DNA from: Monarcha castaneiventris obscurior | Taxonomy: Eukaryota > Chordata > Aves > Passeriformes > Monarchidae | DNA length: 64,000 nucleotides | Direction: 5' to 3' | Assembly (NCBI GenBank): GCA_026261815.1 | Contig: JAMPIT010000379.1 | Span: 21,361,001 to 21,425,000 of the forward strand | Shown here: positions 46,801-57,900 of the stretch, one piece after another | Position numbering within the stretch: the first letter of the stretch is position 1 | Layout of the letters: every line of letters begins with the position of its first letter | Notes under the pieces: model-generated | Databases searched by the model: none | Seen by the model: only the letters and a program-made list of their open reading frames with translations | What the model was told of the DNA's origin: nothing | Position numbers and translations under genes: made by a program

Positions 46801-49067
46801 GTCTTCAGGCAACCCCAAATTTCAGGATACCTACTGCTGTTCCAAAGGCTACCCCTGTAATTGACCTCTCAGCAATTTAAACAGGCAGAAGGGTTACACA
46901 TATTCATTTTGCTTTCAAAGCCTCCACAATTTCAGAGCATGTATACAGTAATTCCATTTATTCTGAGTGACCAAGAGAACCAGTATTAAGAAAGCAGTGA
47001 CAATGAGGCTGATAAAACAGGCCTACTCAGATCAACACTTTAACTGGGACAGTGACTTGAGAAATACAGCCCCAGCTCTGAGAGTGGATGGACTGTTGAT
47101 GACATGATGGACAAAGACTGTGTGTTCCATCAGCGCTTGTCACCATCTTCCAGCTTCACAGGGGTGTTAGAAGGTTCCAGTTTTAATATGCTATCATCAG
47201 GTACTCAGGCAAGACTCCTCCACAGAAAGAGGCTCTATAGCTAGCACAGGTATCTTCATCAAAAGTTGTCTGAACAGTTACAATGGGCTTTTAGCTATTA
47301 ATTTTAGTTATTAACAATTCTTTTCTTCTGAGCATCTTCCTATACTGCTTAATGATAAGTAAATCCCATTAAGCCCAAAGGCTTCATGCATTAAAGAATA
47401 CAGCTTCAAACACAGAGAATAAAATTTTACTCCTGACAAGCTACTGACTTTTCATGAATATGATTTTAAACCTGTTTCTCCCTTTATTATACAGAACAGT
47501 CTAGACTAAGAGGAGATGCGACGCCAGCAACATGAAATTGTTTTTTCCAAAGCTTGTTACATTCCTGTCTGTTCACCAGATTAATTCATCAAGTGGCTTT
47601 GGCTTGCAGGAGGAAATCGGAAACAGCCTTTTTCTTTGAGAGCTGTTTGCTTATGTTTGTGCAGCACACTGCAACTGCATCAAATGGAAAAAATAAGCCA
47701 CTATCTGCTTTTATTACTTCTATTAACAGATGCTTCTCTAAAGGGACAGCTGAACTCTCTCAGAACACCCACCTCAGGCTGGAGGCAGGGTTTGGGAAGA
47801 TACCATATAATGACTCACTGCTACCAACTGGAAAACTTATGCTTAGATCACCCCCATCCCTCTTCCTCTGCACTGCTCCCTGCTCTGTGACCTACTCTCT
47901 CCCTCCTCTTGCCTGTGCTCCTCTAGAGACACAAAAATTAACAACATTATTTTTGCTTCTTTGTTTTTCCATTGCTTAAGTATGTTAAATTGGCTCACAG
48001 AAGCATCTACAGAGCATCACAGCCCATGCAGGGTGCAAGAAAGGGGCAGAGAGGAATTAAGAGCAAAACATCCAGTGTGCACTCCTGGGTCTGTTCACTG
48101 CATCTCACTGACAGTTGTATTTGACAGCTAGAGTAAATAACTACTGGATCAGAAAAGGCTCCATCTTTTCTGGTTCTTCCCCACTAAAACGCTTCTCTTT
48201 GCATTCATTCATTCGTAATTAAGTTTGTTCAACTCACCAACCCAGCACATAAAAATGCAAAATGTATTTTTAATTGTTTTTGCTGCTGATTTAGCAAGTT
48301 GAGTCACGTTGTGGGCGAAGAGTTCCTGAGCCAGCATCAAGGAGAGCTGTGGGAACACAGCCCAGAGGGTGGCAAAGGGATCGCCTCCCGGGACCAGGAA
48401 CGTGATGGAAAGCAGCACGACTTCCCCTTGTTAGTTGTACTAACTATGTCCGGTGCTTCGGATCAAGGCATTTTGTTAAGCTGTACCCTGAATTACACCG
48501 TCGGTGACGCTGCGAGTGCAGTGCAGTGAACGCCAACTCGCTGCACTGCTGATGAGCCCTTTAGCACCGCATTCCCGAGGACAAGGCGAGATGCTATCAG
48601 ACAGTTCCCACACGATACCCCTCAAGCACAGCCTGATGTCTTCTGGGACATATGCCTGCAGGTTAATCAAATGAACTTCTTGTGCTTTTTGCAGATGATG
48701 ACATCCACATACCTAACTTTCGGGTGAAAATCCTGCACTTTGCCGTTTTATTCCCGGACGCACACTACCCCTCAAACACCTCGATTTAATCAGTTCCGAG
48801 CGCCTCCTCCGCCGCGCAGCGCGGCCGAAGAGGAGAAGACCCCGCCGGGCCGAGGCCTCCCTCGGGCGCCGCAGCAGGGCCGGGGCCGTGCCCGTGGCGG
48901 GGCGCTGCCCCGGCCCGGCTAGCGCCTCCTCCCGCCGCGGCACTCACCTGCTTCAGGCCGGAGGTGACGGGCCGCGCCTTGCCCTTGGCCTTGGCCCTGA
49001 GGGCGCCGCTGCGGGCGATGCGGAACACGCTGCCGGCCTTGCCGGCCCCGCCGCGGCTCTTCCCCAT
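43896..49067 (-). CDS. RBIS: RBIS (C8orf59), ribosomal biogenesis factor; 3 coding exons, 101 aa
   Basis: Small basic nucleolar protein of pre-60S ribosome assembly. Coding exons on the minus strand: 49067-48948 (40 codons, MGKSRGG... to VTSGLKQ), 45572-45456 (39 codons, [16 protein letters not shown] to EKTQQ) and 43964-43896 (22 codons plus stop, [19 protein letters not shown]). All junctions are phase 0 with GT-AG sites (CAG|GTGAGT, CTCCCAG acceptor, CAG|GTAACT, TTTTTCAG acceptor). Length matches the 100-residue human protein. The KARPVT, INKAF-VQKE and NVDAAT segments are the conserved ones. The N-terminus is rich in Gly, Ala and Lys. It converges on E2F5 and diverges from CA13. Start at 49067 is the only in-frame ATG beside the CpG-rich promoter. 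Alternative starts further 5' on the same frame would overlap the promoter and are not needed. Confidence 0.95.
43965..45455 (-). other. RBIS intron 2
   Basis: A 1.5-kb intron. It contains an antisense tRNA-headed SINE at 45231-45373; nothing else recognised. Confidence 0.7.
45231..45373 (-). mobile_element. tRNA-Ile-like SINE with CR1-like tail (TguSINE1-type)
   Basis: On the minus strand the head begins GGCAGTTAGCTCAGTTGG, close to a tRNA-Ile 5' half. A box: TTAGCTCAGTTGG at 45367-45355. B box: GGTTCAACCCT at 45321-45311. The tail is CR1-like: GTTGGACTTAATGATCCTTG and GGTCCCTTCCACCTCACAG, ending CTGTGAATCTGTAAA. A tRNA-Ile head joined to a CR1 3' end is the design of TguSINE1, described from passerine birds. 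Confidence 0.85.
45573..48947 (-). other. RBIS intron 1
   Basis: A 3.4-kb intron holding an LTR-like repeat at 45899-46390. The remainder shows no recognised repeat or exon. Confidence 0.65.
45899..46390. mobile_element. avian endogenous-retrovirus LTR fragment, internally deleted
   Basis: Related to the longer copy at 53428-54405. Both begin with an ACTGAC-CTGGCTGGAT segment, share GGGAGAGATCACTC, then an ACTTGGGGAAA segment, and end with GCTGGCATTGGCCC followed by GAAGCT/AAGCC motifs. About 400 bp of the tandem-repeat middle present in the other copy is missing here. No internal viral genes adjoin it, so it looks like a solo LTR. Orientation is uncertain. Confidence 0.65.
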
Positions 49068-49200
49068 GGCGGCGGCTGCGGGCGCGCGGGTGACGTCACG
49101 CGGGGCTGCGACGCGGGAGCCGCCAATCGCCCGCGGCTCCGGCACGGGGCCGCCAGGGGGCGCGCGTCCCTCGGGGGGCGCTGAGGAAAGGCCCGGGCGG
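48770..49200 (-). promoter_or_regulatory. CpG-rich promoter of RBIS with CRE and CCAAT box
   Basis: GC-rich sequence over RBIS exon 1. A perfect palindromic CRE, TGACGTCA, lies at 49091-49098, 24 bp upstream of the start codon. CCAAT (plus-strand orientation) lies at 49123-49127, about 25 bp further out. This arrangement suits an ATF/CREB and NF-Y driven housekeeping promoter, but binding is inferred. Confidence 0.75.
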
Positions 49201-49208
49201 AACAGCGC

Positions 49209-50930
49209 TGTGCCTCTGTGTGTGTGTGTGTGTGTGTCTGTCTGTGCCTGTGCTTGTGTCTGTGTGTGTCTGTCTGTGCCTCTGTGTGTGTGTCTGTGTG
49301 TGTCTGTCTGTGCCTGTGCCTGTGCTTGTGTCTGTGTGTGTCTGTGTGTGTCTGTCTGTGCCTGTGCTTGTGTCTGTTTGTGTCTGTGTGTGTCTGTGCC
49401 TGTGTGTGTGTGTGTGTGTGTGTGTGTCTGTGTGTGTCTGTGTGTGTGTGTCTGTGTGTGTGTGTCTGTGTGTGTGTGTCTGTGTGTGTGTGTGTGCTCT
49501 GTGTGTGTGTGTGTCTGTGCCTGTGTCTGTGTGTGTGTGTGTCTGTGTCTGTGTGTCTGTGTCTCTGTGTGTGTGTGTCTGTGTGTGTCTGTGCCTGTGT
49601 GTGTGTGTGTCTGTGCCTGTGTCTGTGTGTGTGTGTCTGTGTCTGTGTGTCTGTGTCTCTGTGTGTGTGTGTCTGTGTGTGTGTGTGTCTGTGCCTGTGT
49701 CTGTGCCTGTGTGTGTGTGTCTGTGTGTGTGTGTCTGTGTGTGTCTGTCTGTGTGTCTGTGCCTGTGTGTGTGTGTCTGTGTGTGTCTGTCTGTGTGTCT
49801 GTGCCTGTGTCTGTGCCTGTGTGTCTGTGTGTGTGTCTGTGCCTGTGTGTGTGTCTGTGTCTGTGTCTCTGTGTGTGTGTGTGTGTCTGTGTCTGTGTGT
49901 GTCTGTGCCTGTGTCTGTGCCTGTGTGTCTGTGTGTGTGTCTGTGCCTGTGTGTGTGTCTGTGTCTGTGCCTGTGTCTGTGTGTGTGTGTGTCTGTGTCT
50001 GTGTCTGTGTCTCTGTGTGTGTGTGTCTGTGTGTGTGTGTGTCTGTGCCTGTGTCTGTGCCTGTGTGTGTGTGTGTGTGTGTGTCTGTGTGTGTCTGTGT
50101 GTGTGTGTGTGTCTGTGCCTGTGTGTCTGTCTGTGCCTGTGTGTGTGTGTGTCTGTGTCTGTGTCTCTGTGTGCCTGTGTCTGTGTCTGTGTGTGTCTGT
50201 GTCTGTGTCTGTGTCTCTGTGTGTGTGTGTCTGTGTGTGTGTGTGTCTGTGTCTGTGTGTCTGTGTCTCTGTGTGCCTGTGTCTGTGTCTGTGTGTGTCT
50301 GTGTCTGTGTCTGTGTCTGTGTCTCTGTGTGTGTGTGTCTGTGTGTGTGTGTGTCTGTGCCTGTGTCTGTGCCTGTGTGTGTGTGTCTGTGCCTGTGTGT
50401 CTGTGTCTGTGCCTGTGTGTGTGTGTGTCTGTGTCTGTCCTTGTCCCTGTGCCTGTGCTTGTCCCTGTCCCTGTCCCTCTGCCTGTGTCTGTGCCTGTCC
50501 CTGTGTCTTTGCCTGTCCCTGTGCCTGTGTCCCTGTCCCTGCCCCTGTGTCTGTGCCTGCCCCTGTCTTTGCCTGTCCCTGTGTCTGTCCCTGTCCCTGT
50601 GCCTGTCCCTGTGCCTGTGCCTGTCCCTGTCCCTGTGTCCCTGTCCCTGTGTCCCTGTCCCTGTGCCTGTCCCTGTCCCTGTCCCTGTGCCTGTCCCTGT
50701 GCCTGTGTCTCTGTGCCTGTCCCTGTCTGTCCTCGTCCCTGTGTCTGTGTCTGTCTGTACCTGTGTCTGTGTCTGTACCTGTGTCTGTGTCTGTACCTGT
50801 GTCTGTCCCTGTACCTGTGTCTGTCCCTGTGCCCGTGCCTGTGTCTGTCTCTCCCTGTCCCTGTCTGTCCCTGTGCCTGTCCCTGTGTCTGTCTGTGTCT
50901 GTCCCTGTGCCTGTGTCTGTGCCTTCCCGA
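49209..50930. repeat. 1.7-kb GT/CT simple-sequence satellite
   Basis: Almost pure GTGTCTGT-type sequence with no A until the right end. The left part (to about 50438) is GTGTGTCTGT with GCCTGT interruptions. The right part (50439-50930) changes to CCTGTCCCTGTG units, then CTGTACCTGTGT units near 50755-50815. Blocks such as CCTGTGTCTGTGCCTGTG recur, pointing to growth by duplication of longer segments. Lack of A on one strand and of T on the other removes all stop codons, so frames of 680-810 codons appear in both directions; they are not genes. Confidence 0.97.
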
Positions 50931-51960
50931 GCCCTTCCCACTCCGGTCCCGGGCTCAGCCTCGGTCCCGACTCTGTTTGCCTCTCCCGCAGCTTTTGCAG
51001 CACGGGAAAAGCTGAGAGCTCCCTGGCGCGCTCCCGCAGCCCAAGCGCCGAGTCCCAAGCTCCACAAGCACGTGCCCACGGCAGCCCCCGGCACACGGGG
51101 CGCTTGGATAAAAGAATACATTCCCAGTGGGTTGTGGGACACTCTGCTGCCTCACGGCCCCGCCGGGAAAACGTGGAATCTTCCTGCGGCCGATTCCAAA
51201 GGGAATTGGGTTTACACCCCGTGGAGAAAACGGGAGGGGATGCAGCGGTGCGCACTTGGCTTTACTCATCGGAGCGGCGGGAGTGACCCCAGGAATGGAC
51301 ACTCCCGGCTTTCCCTGCCGCACAACTCGTGCTCTGCCGCACCTTTCCTCTGCGGGAGCGGGCCCTGCCTGCCCCGGGCCGCCCCGACGGTGCTGGGGGT
51401 CGGCCGGGGAGAGGCTGGGCGGCGAAGGGCTCGGGGCGAGCACAGGCACGGCCGGGCCGGGCCGGGAGGCCGGAGCGCTGCAGGTCCCTTATCAGCGCCC
51501 GAGGATCGGGGCGTCGCCGCCCGTCCCCTTCAAATCGGGCGCAGCCGCCTCTCCCGCCCCAGCCTGTCCCATCCCATCCCGTCCCGTCCCGTCCCGGCAG
51601 GAGAGCAGAGCCATGCTGCACTGGGGATACGACGAGCACAATGGTAGGGAATCGCGGGCTGGAGCAGGGCCGCTGCGGCGCTTCCCTCGGGGCCGTCGGG
51701 GCGGCCAGCGGGGTCCCGCCGGGAGCACCTCCTGCCGCTGGCCTCGGCAGCTCCCTTGCCCTCGGGAGAGCTGGATGAGCTGAAATGCTTTGCAGCGTGA
51801 GAGCGAGCAGATTTTTGTCTCGGCTTTCTGCAAGGCAGGCGGCTGCGAGAGGTGTCCGTGCGTGCGGCATCGCCGGCAGAGCCGGGCCGGGCTTGGCGCC
51901 GGGTGGGGTCTGTCGTGTTCCCGGTTGGGATTTCGCTCGCTCGTTCAGCTGCACAGTTGC
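50931..51960 (+). promoter_or_regulatory. CpG-rich promoter region of CA13
   Basis: GC-rich, CpG-dense stretch between the satellite and the first CA13 exon, extending into intron 1. A short tandem run of TCCCG/TCCCA pentamers lies at 51566-51595, just before the start codon. A TATA-like GGATAAAAG lies near 51105 but is 500 bp from the ATG, so its use is doubtful. Confidence 0.7.
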
Positions 51961-54900
51961 GTGCACGGATCGAGTACGTGGCAGACAGCCACACTGATCG
52001 GAACTGCTGTACCAGCAGTGCTTTTCTGAATTCAGCTCTGTTCTGCTTCTGTTACACGGTGGGAAATCCTAGTTACTTGACTGGGTTATTTAAATGTGTA
52101 ACTATGCGCCTAAGAGGAGATGCTTTTGGATTTTAGTTGTTCCATGGTTTCCTTCATCTTGTCAGTCTTTGAAGTCCCAAGATGGGCTCATCACCAGGCT
52201 TAAAGACTTTGCTCTGTTTTGCATTTTAAGTCATGCAAACGCTGTTCCAGTGTGCAGACGGTCTCACAAGTCATGCAAGTAGAAATGAAAGTGTTTCTGT
52301 AAATTGTAGGCTCAACTCTGATAAAACACATGGAATAACTTACAGTGTCTGTACACAGAGAAATGAAATGCCGTGGCCGTAAAGGGAGACAGCTATTTGC
52401 ATATACTATTGCCTATAAGAATATGCTTTGTGTATATTATTACTTAGACTTTGGAGTACTGTTTGCACATGTACTACCTTTCCTTCCTGGCCTTCTTGTT
52501 CCATCTTTTCTGCATGGATGTACTTTTCCTGAAAAACTGGGTGGTGGTGGATCACAGGGATGTTGCAATGATTGGGTGTGTTATCTGCTGTTGTGCAGTC
52601 TACCCTACCCCTCCCCGAAGACGTAAATGGGTCTTGTTTTTCAAATTTTTTTCTCCATAGGTTTCCATGCTTTGAGCTTCACCTGCACTGTCCAGATAAG
52701 ACGCCCACTTTCCCTCCCTTATCCTATCTCTTCATGTTTGCTATTCTCAACTCTTCTAGAGAGGGGAGGCCACCAGAATTTCTATTGGGGTGGCTCTGGA
52801 CCTTGCTTGAGGCCCTGTCTCTCCCACAAAACTCTGTTTATTGCCTGACTGGTAACATATTTGAGGTGGAGTTTGCCTTTCACTCCTTTCTTGGAGCCCC
52901 ACAGCATGTGGGGTGGACAGTTCCCCATCAGTCCATCCCCTTCACCACACCTTTCACAGGAGACTAAAGGAGGGAGGTATGAATTTTGGACACTTTAGTG
53001 CTCTTCCCTAGCATCAGTTTTATTTCTCAGCTTTTTCTCTTTTAGTGCATTTATTTTACTGACTTGGCTTGTTTTTATTGTTTGAGTGAGTAGCAGATGA
53101 AGGAAATTGCTCTGATTCTTGAAAAATTTTGTTGCCCTTCATGGGCCTGAAAACAGTTTCCCTGAAACTACGATTAACTTTTACAACTGAGACAGAAATA
53201 AAGTGAAATTAAATCTGGTGCAGTTACATACTATGGTTGACTGCCTGAAGAGTTGAAAAGACATCTGTGTTCACTCTTGAGTTCTGCATTTGTTAGTTGC
53301 AGCAGTCACAACAAAAATCATTATGTGCGTAAACTGTCAAATATTAAAACATACATGTCTGCATATATGGAATATCTATGTTTAAGGGCATGGGGTCGCT
53401 GTTATATACAGTATTAAAAGTTTTGGGAACTGACTCTGGCTGGATGGGAGAGAAAATAGACTGAAAGGCTTATGGATCAACATAAGGATGGGGAGAGATC
53501 ACTCACGAGTTACTTTAACTGGCAAAACAGACTCAACTTGGGGAAATTAGTCTTATTTGTTGCTTATCAAATCAGAGTAGGGTAATGAGAAAATAAAGTA
53601 AAATCTTTAAAACACCTTCCCTCCAACCCTCCCTTTATCCCAGGCCAAACTTCACTCCTGACTTTGTCCATGTCCTCTCCTGCAGCAGCTGCAGTCAGTT
53701 CATCACATGTTGTCTCTGCCTCTCCCTTCTCCTTGGTGGGAGGACTCCTCACACTCTGCCCCTGCTCCAGCGGGGGGTCCCTCCCACGGGAGACAGCCCT
53801 CCATGAACTTCTCCAATGTGCGTGCTTCCCACAGGCTGCAGTTCTTCACAAACTGCTCCAGCGTGGATTCCCCATGGGGCCCCAAGTCCTGCCAGCAAAC
53901 CTGCTCCAACTTGGGCTTCCCATGGGGTCCTGCCAGGAGCCTGCTCCACTGTAGGCTGTCCATGAGGTCACAGCTTCAAGACACATCCACTTTCTCCAGT
54001 TGTGACCCTCCATGGGCTGCAGGTGGATCTCTGCTTCACTGGGGACCTCCATGGGCTGCAGGGCACAGCTGCTTCACTCTGGTGTTCACCATGGTGTAGG
54101 GAACCTCTGCTCTGGCTCCTGGAGCATGTCCTCCCCCTCCTCTTGGCGTCTGCAGAGCTGCTTCTCTCACATATTCTCACTCCTCTCTTGCAGCAGCTGT
54201 TGCACAGTAAATTTTCCCCTTCTTAAATCTGTTACCCCAGAGGTGTTAGCACTGTCCCTGATGGGCCCAGCCTTGTCCAGCAGTGGGTCCTGGAGCCGGC
54301 TGGCATTGGCCCCTATTGGACATGGGGGAAGCCTCAGCAGCTTCTCACAGAAGCCACACCTGCAGCCTCCCTGCTACCAGTATCTTGTCACACAAACCTA
54401 ATGCAGAAGCTCTGGGTTACTTTGATGCATGTATTTCTGAAATACATGGAGGCATTATTTTATTGCTATGAAAAGCTTGGCCTTTGCTTTCTTGCTGCTT
54501 TTCTCACCTCACAGTTTTGATGTTCCTTATCTGTAAAGGCGTAATACTGAAATATTGAAAACTGACTTCAGTGTGACAGCATCATGCATGTTTCTCACTG
54601 CTGCTCAAGATTCCTGTCAGGAGGGGAATGTTCTCACCCCTTCAGTCCTCTTTGGTTTACAGGGGACTTGCTTTAGTTAAAAGGCAAATCACAGAATGAG
54701 TAAGGTTGGAAGGGACCACAGTGGGAAATCAGTTGTCTTCAGTTATTTGTTTAATGAAATAGATGGAAATTATTTGCATGAATTGTCTCTTACTGCAAAA
54801 ATTTCTCTTGATCTAGTTACTACTGTAATGCTGAGGCATTTTATAAATAAAAGGGATATTAATTTATAGAATCATAGAATCTTTTAAATTGCAAAAGACC

Positions 54901-57900
54901 TTTAAGATACTTCAGTCCAGCCATAATTTCTTATGCATTTTTTCTTTCTGAGAATAATTGCGTCATTTTGATATCTGCATTTAAAAAGTTGCTTAATTTT
55001 GCCCATTGTGAATTTTAATTGCTTTTGTTTGAGCTAATCTTACTGTAACCTAATATGCAACCAAATTACTTGCAAACCTAACTTTATAAATTTAAGTACT
55101 CCGTGTTTGATAAACTGGGCAATGGATTCTCTTTAGAAATAAATGAGGATGTGATCCTGTCAAGGTCAGACCATACTAAAATAATGAATTTTCAATATAT
55201 AATAACAAGCTGTCAAAAACCCAAACCCCTTTTCACCTGTACATGCTCCATTTATGCATGTGTAGAGGCTCACTGGAACTCAACTGTATCCTATAGTGTC
55301 TTCACAGGGCTTGTCTCAAATTATCCTGTGGATGAAATTTGTAATCTTTAGCTTCAGCTGGATAAAAATGCAATGCTATGAGGTGCAATACTGAGTTCTA
55401 TTTCCTGGCAGATTCCTAACTGCCTTCATTGTGAGATCTGTTTGATGAACTGGGTGTGTACAATGCTGGTGAGTGGTATATGCAGCGACTGTCTGACCTA
55501 AAAGTGTCAGACAATTCATTGCCTTTGGTAATGCTGTGTACAAAATAAAGGCATGAAATCTTCAGAGCAGATGGTTCAGGGTTTTGTCATAAATCTCAGT
55601 CACAATGGCTTTGATTGTTAAGAGCTACTAGAAAATTGCCTCTAGCAAGAGAACATTTTCCCAACAACAGGAGAGGATTTCATAAATTCAAAAAATGCTA
55701 TATTAATCACTTTCATTCAGTAAAGGAAAAAATGAAGAGACTTGAATCAATGAGTTATATTCCTGGGATATGTCTTAAAGTACATATTTAGAAAACTGAA
55801 GTATGCATTATTTTAATATGAAGGCATCTAATTCAGATCTGAATTCAGAAGAAATTTTCACCCTGGAGATCCCACTGGCTTAAATCTGATTATATGACGT
55901 GCATTTGAGCTTCTCTTTCAACAGTAATGACTTTTTTACAAGTCATACACAAAGTTTGTGTTGGGATAGGGTCTGTAGTAATGAATCGAGTCACAGTTTT
56001 CCTAGAGTGGCAAAAGTATGATAATTGTATTAGCTAGCTGATAGATTACCTAGTAAGGAACTTCTTGATATAACCTAGTGGTACAAAATGAGCTGAAGTT
56101 TCTTGCTACTCTCCCGTATATTTTGAAAAGTCAGGCGTCTGCTAGTTTGTTTTTCTGCTAGATGTTTAATCCCCACCGCAGAACAGTGTTTTGGTTCATC
56201 TGAGTCAAGAACAAGTGCAAAACCAGCAGAATCATAGCCTTGGGTCCTCTTTTTGGCACCTTTGTATTATTTCTGAATGAAAGTCATCCATGTTATTTAA
56301 TTCAAATAACTATAGTTATTTCTGAGACAGGGCAATAGGACCAAATAGTTAAGCACATAAATATATTTTTGCCTTTTCTCAGTTAAGGAATATTAGAAAC
56401 ACTAAAATTAAGTAGCTTTTTCTAAGCCTCCCAAATCAAGGTAGTAAGGTAAAAATTACAGAGTGGTGCTTCTTACAAATAAAATTTTGCCTTGCATCCC
56501 TAACTACAGGGTATTAGGATCTAAACACAATTAAAATTATATACTAAATTGTATGTTATTAGAATATTGAATAGCTTTGATGACCATTTGTGAAGTGAGA
56601 AGAATTAAATGTAAACAGTTTTATGTTTCAAACCAGTAGGATTTTTATCTTCTGCCTTAAAATCTATTTCTTTATTGAGTTTATTTAGTGAAATAATAAA
56701 CAAAAGTACTTTCTATCAAATCAAGACAGAAGGCATTTGTTCTGAGGCCTAAGTCTTAGGCTGTTCTTTACAAGTTTTTCCCACTTCTGTTTTTCAGTGC
56801 TGCTCAGAGGGGAATTATTCTCTGCCCAGGTGCTGTGCAGAGCGCTGTGGGCGCTTCCCTCCCTGATTTACTGCCGGGGTGCCTGGGTGCTTTTAGCACC
56901 TGTGAGTTTCTGAGCTATGTTCACTTCTATTGAAGTTGAGGAAAGAAAAATATCTAACAGCTTTTGATGTTTGGCTATTAATCGCTGCATCATAGGTTTT
57001 TGTCCTTTTTTGTCATCATGTTTATTTAAGTGCTAAGCCATCCAAAAAGACCCAAACCCAATTTTTACACTGAGGTCAGTTATCTTCAGTATAAGGAGTT
57101 GGTTATGAGGATTTCCAGGGATGCAGATTTTACAAGGCCAGGTTCTGATGCTCATATTAAGTTTTTCTTATATCCAGTCTCTCTAAATTGATTTATTATG
57201 CTTCTTACTGATTATAAGCCTGGAGGAAAAACAAATGCTGTTCTCTTCTTAATACCGAAAGATCATTTGCCCTGCAGACTTTCACCTTTCACCTTTCTCT
57301 TTTTCCTTTCTTCTTTCCCCTTTCTTTCCCCTCCTTTCCATCCTAAAGCTTGTTTTCTGTCTTTATTTTGTAGAATATATTCCCCAGGCAACATACTCAT
57401 ATTTTTCTTTACCCTCTTATCCAAATATGGCACATTAAACAATGGCACATGTATTCTTACTGTGAATCATTGGGAACGTTCTGATGTTTAGTAGGTAACA
57501 GATAACTCACACATCTTGTCAATGAAGCTTTTCTTACTATTTTAGGATGTCGTTGCCATTTTCTGATGTCCATATTGTTGATTTATTAGCTTTTTAGCCG
57601 ATGCTTGGCTTAGCCTGCTTGGAGAGAGAAAGGTTGAGATGACTAGTATTGATTAACAGCTTCTATAGCCCTATAATTTCTACCTAAGTCTGGTGAACGG
57701 GGCTGCATCTGTGTCTGGAAGATCTACTCTCATCAGCTGAAGGCAGTAGAAATCCACACCTCATGCAGGCACCACTGTCCTGAGTGTTCCTGTTCTTTGA
57801 TTTGTCAGTGCTACACTAGCGCGTGTAAGTGTGCCTGTGTGCATGGAAACTTCATGATTAGAGGGTGACAGTCTCTCTTTGTTGTGACAGCTGGTGGGCA

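Noticed and set aside
48953..51647. Open frames of 683-809 codons on both strands, rich in Cys/Val or Thr/His/Arg
   Set aside because: They are forced by the GT/CT satellite, which lacks A on one strand and T on the other and so cannot form stop codons. No splice sites, domains or codon structure support them.
53567..54401. Several 60-130-codon frames on both strands
   Set aside because: They lie inside an LTR with tandem subunits; frames overlap in all directions and match no retroviral protein.
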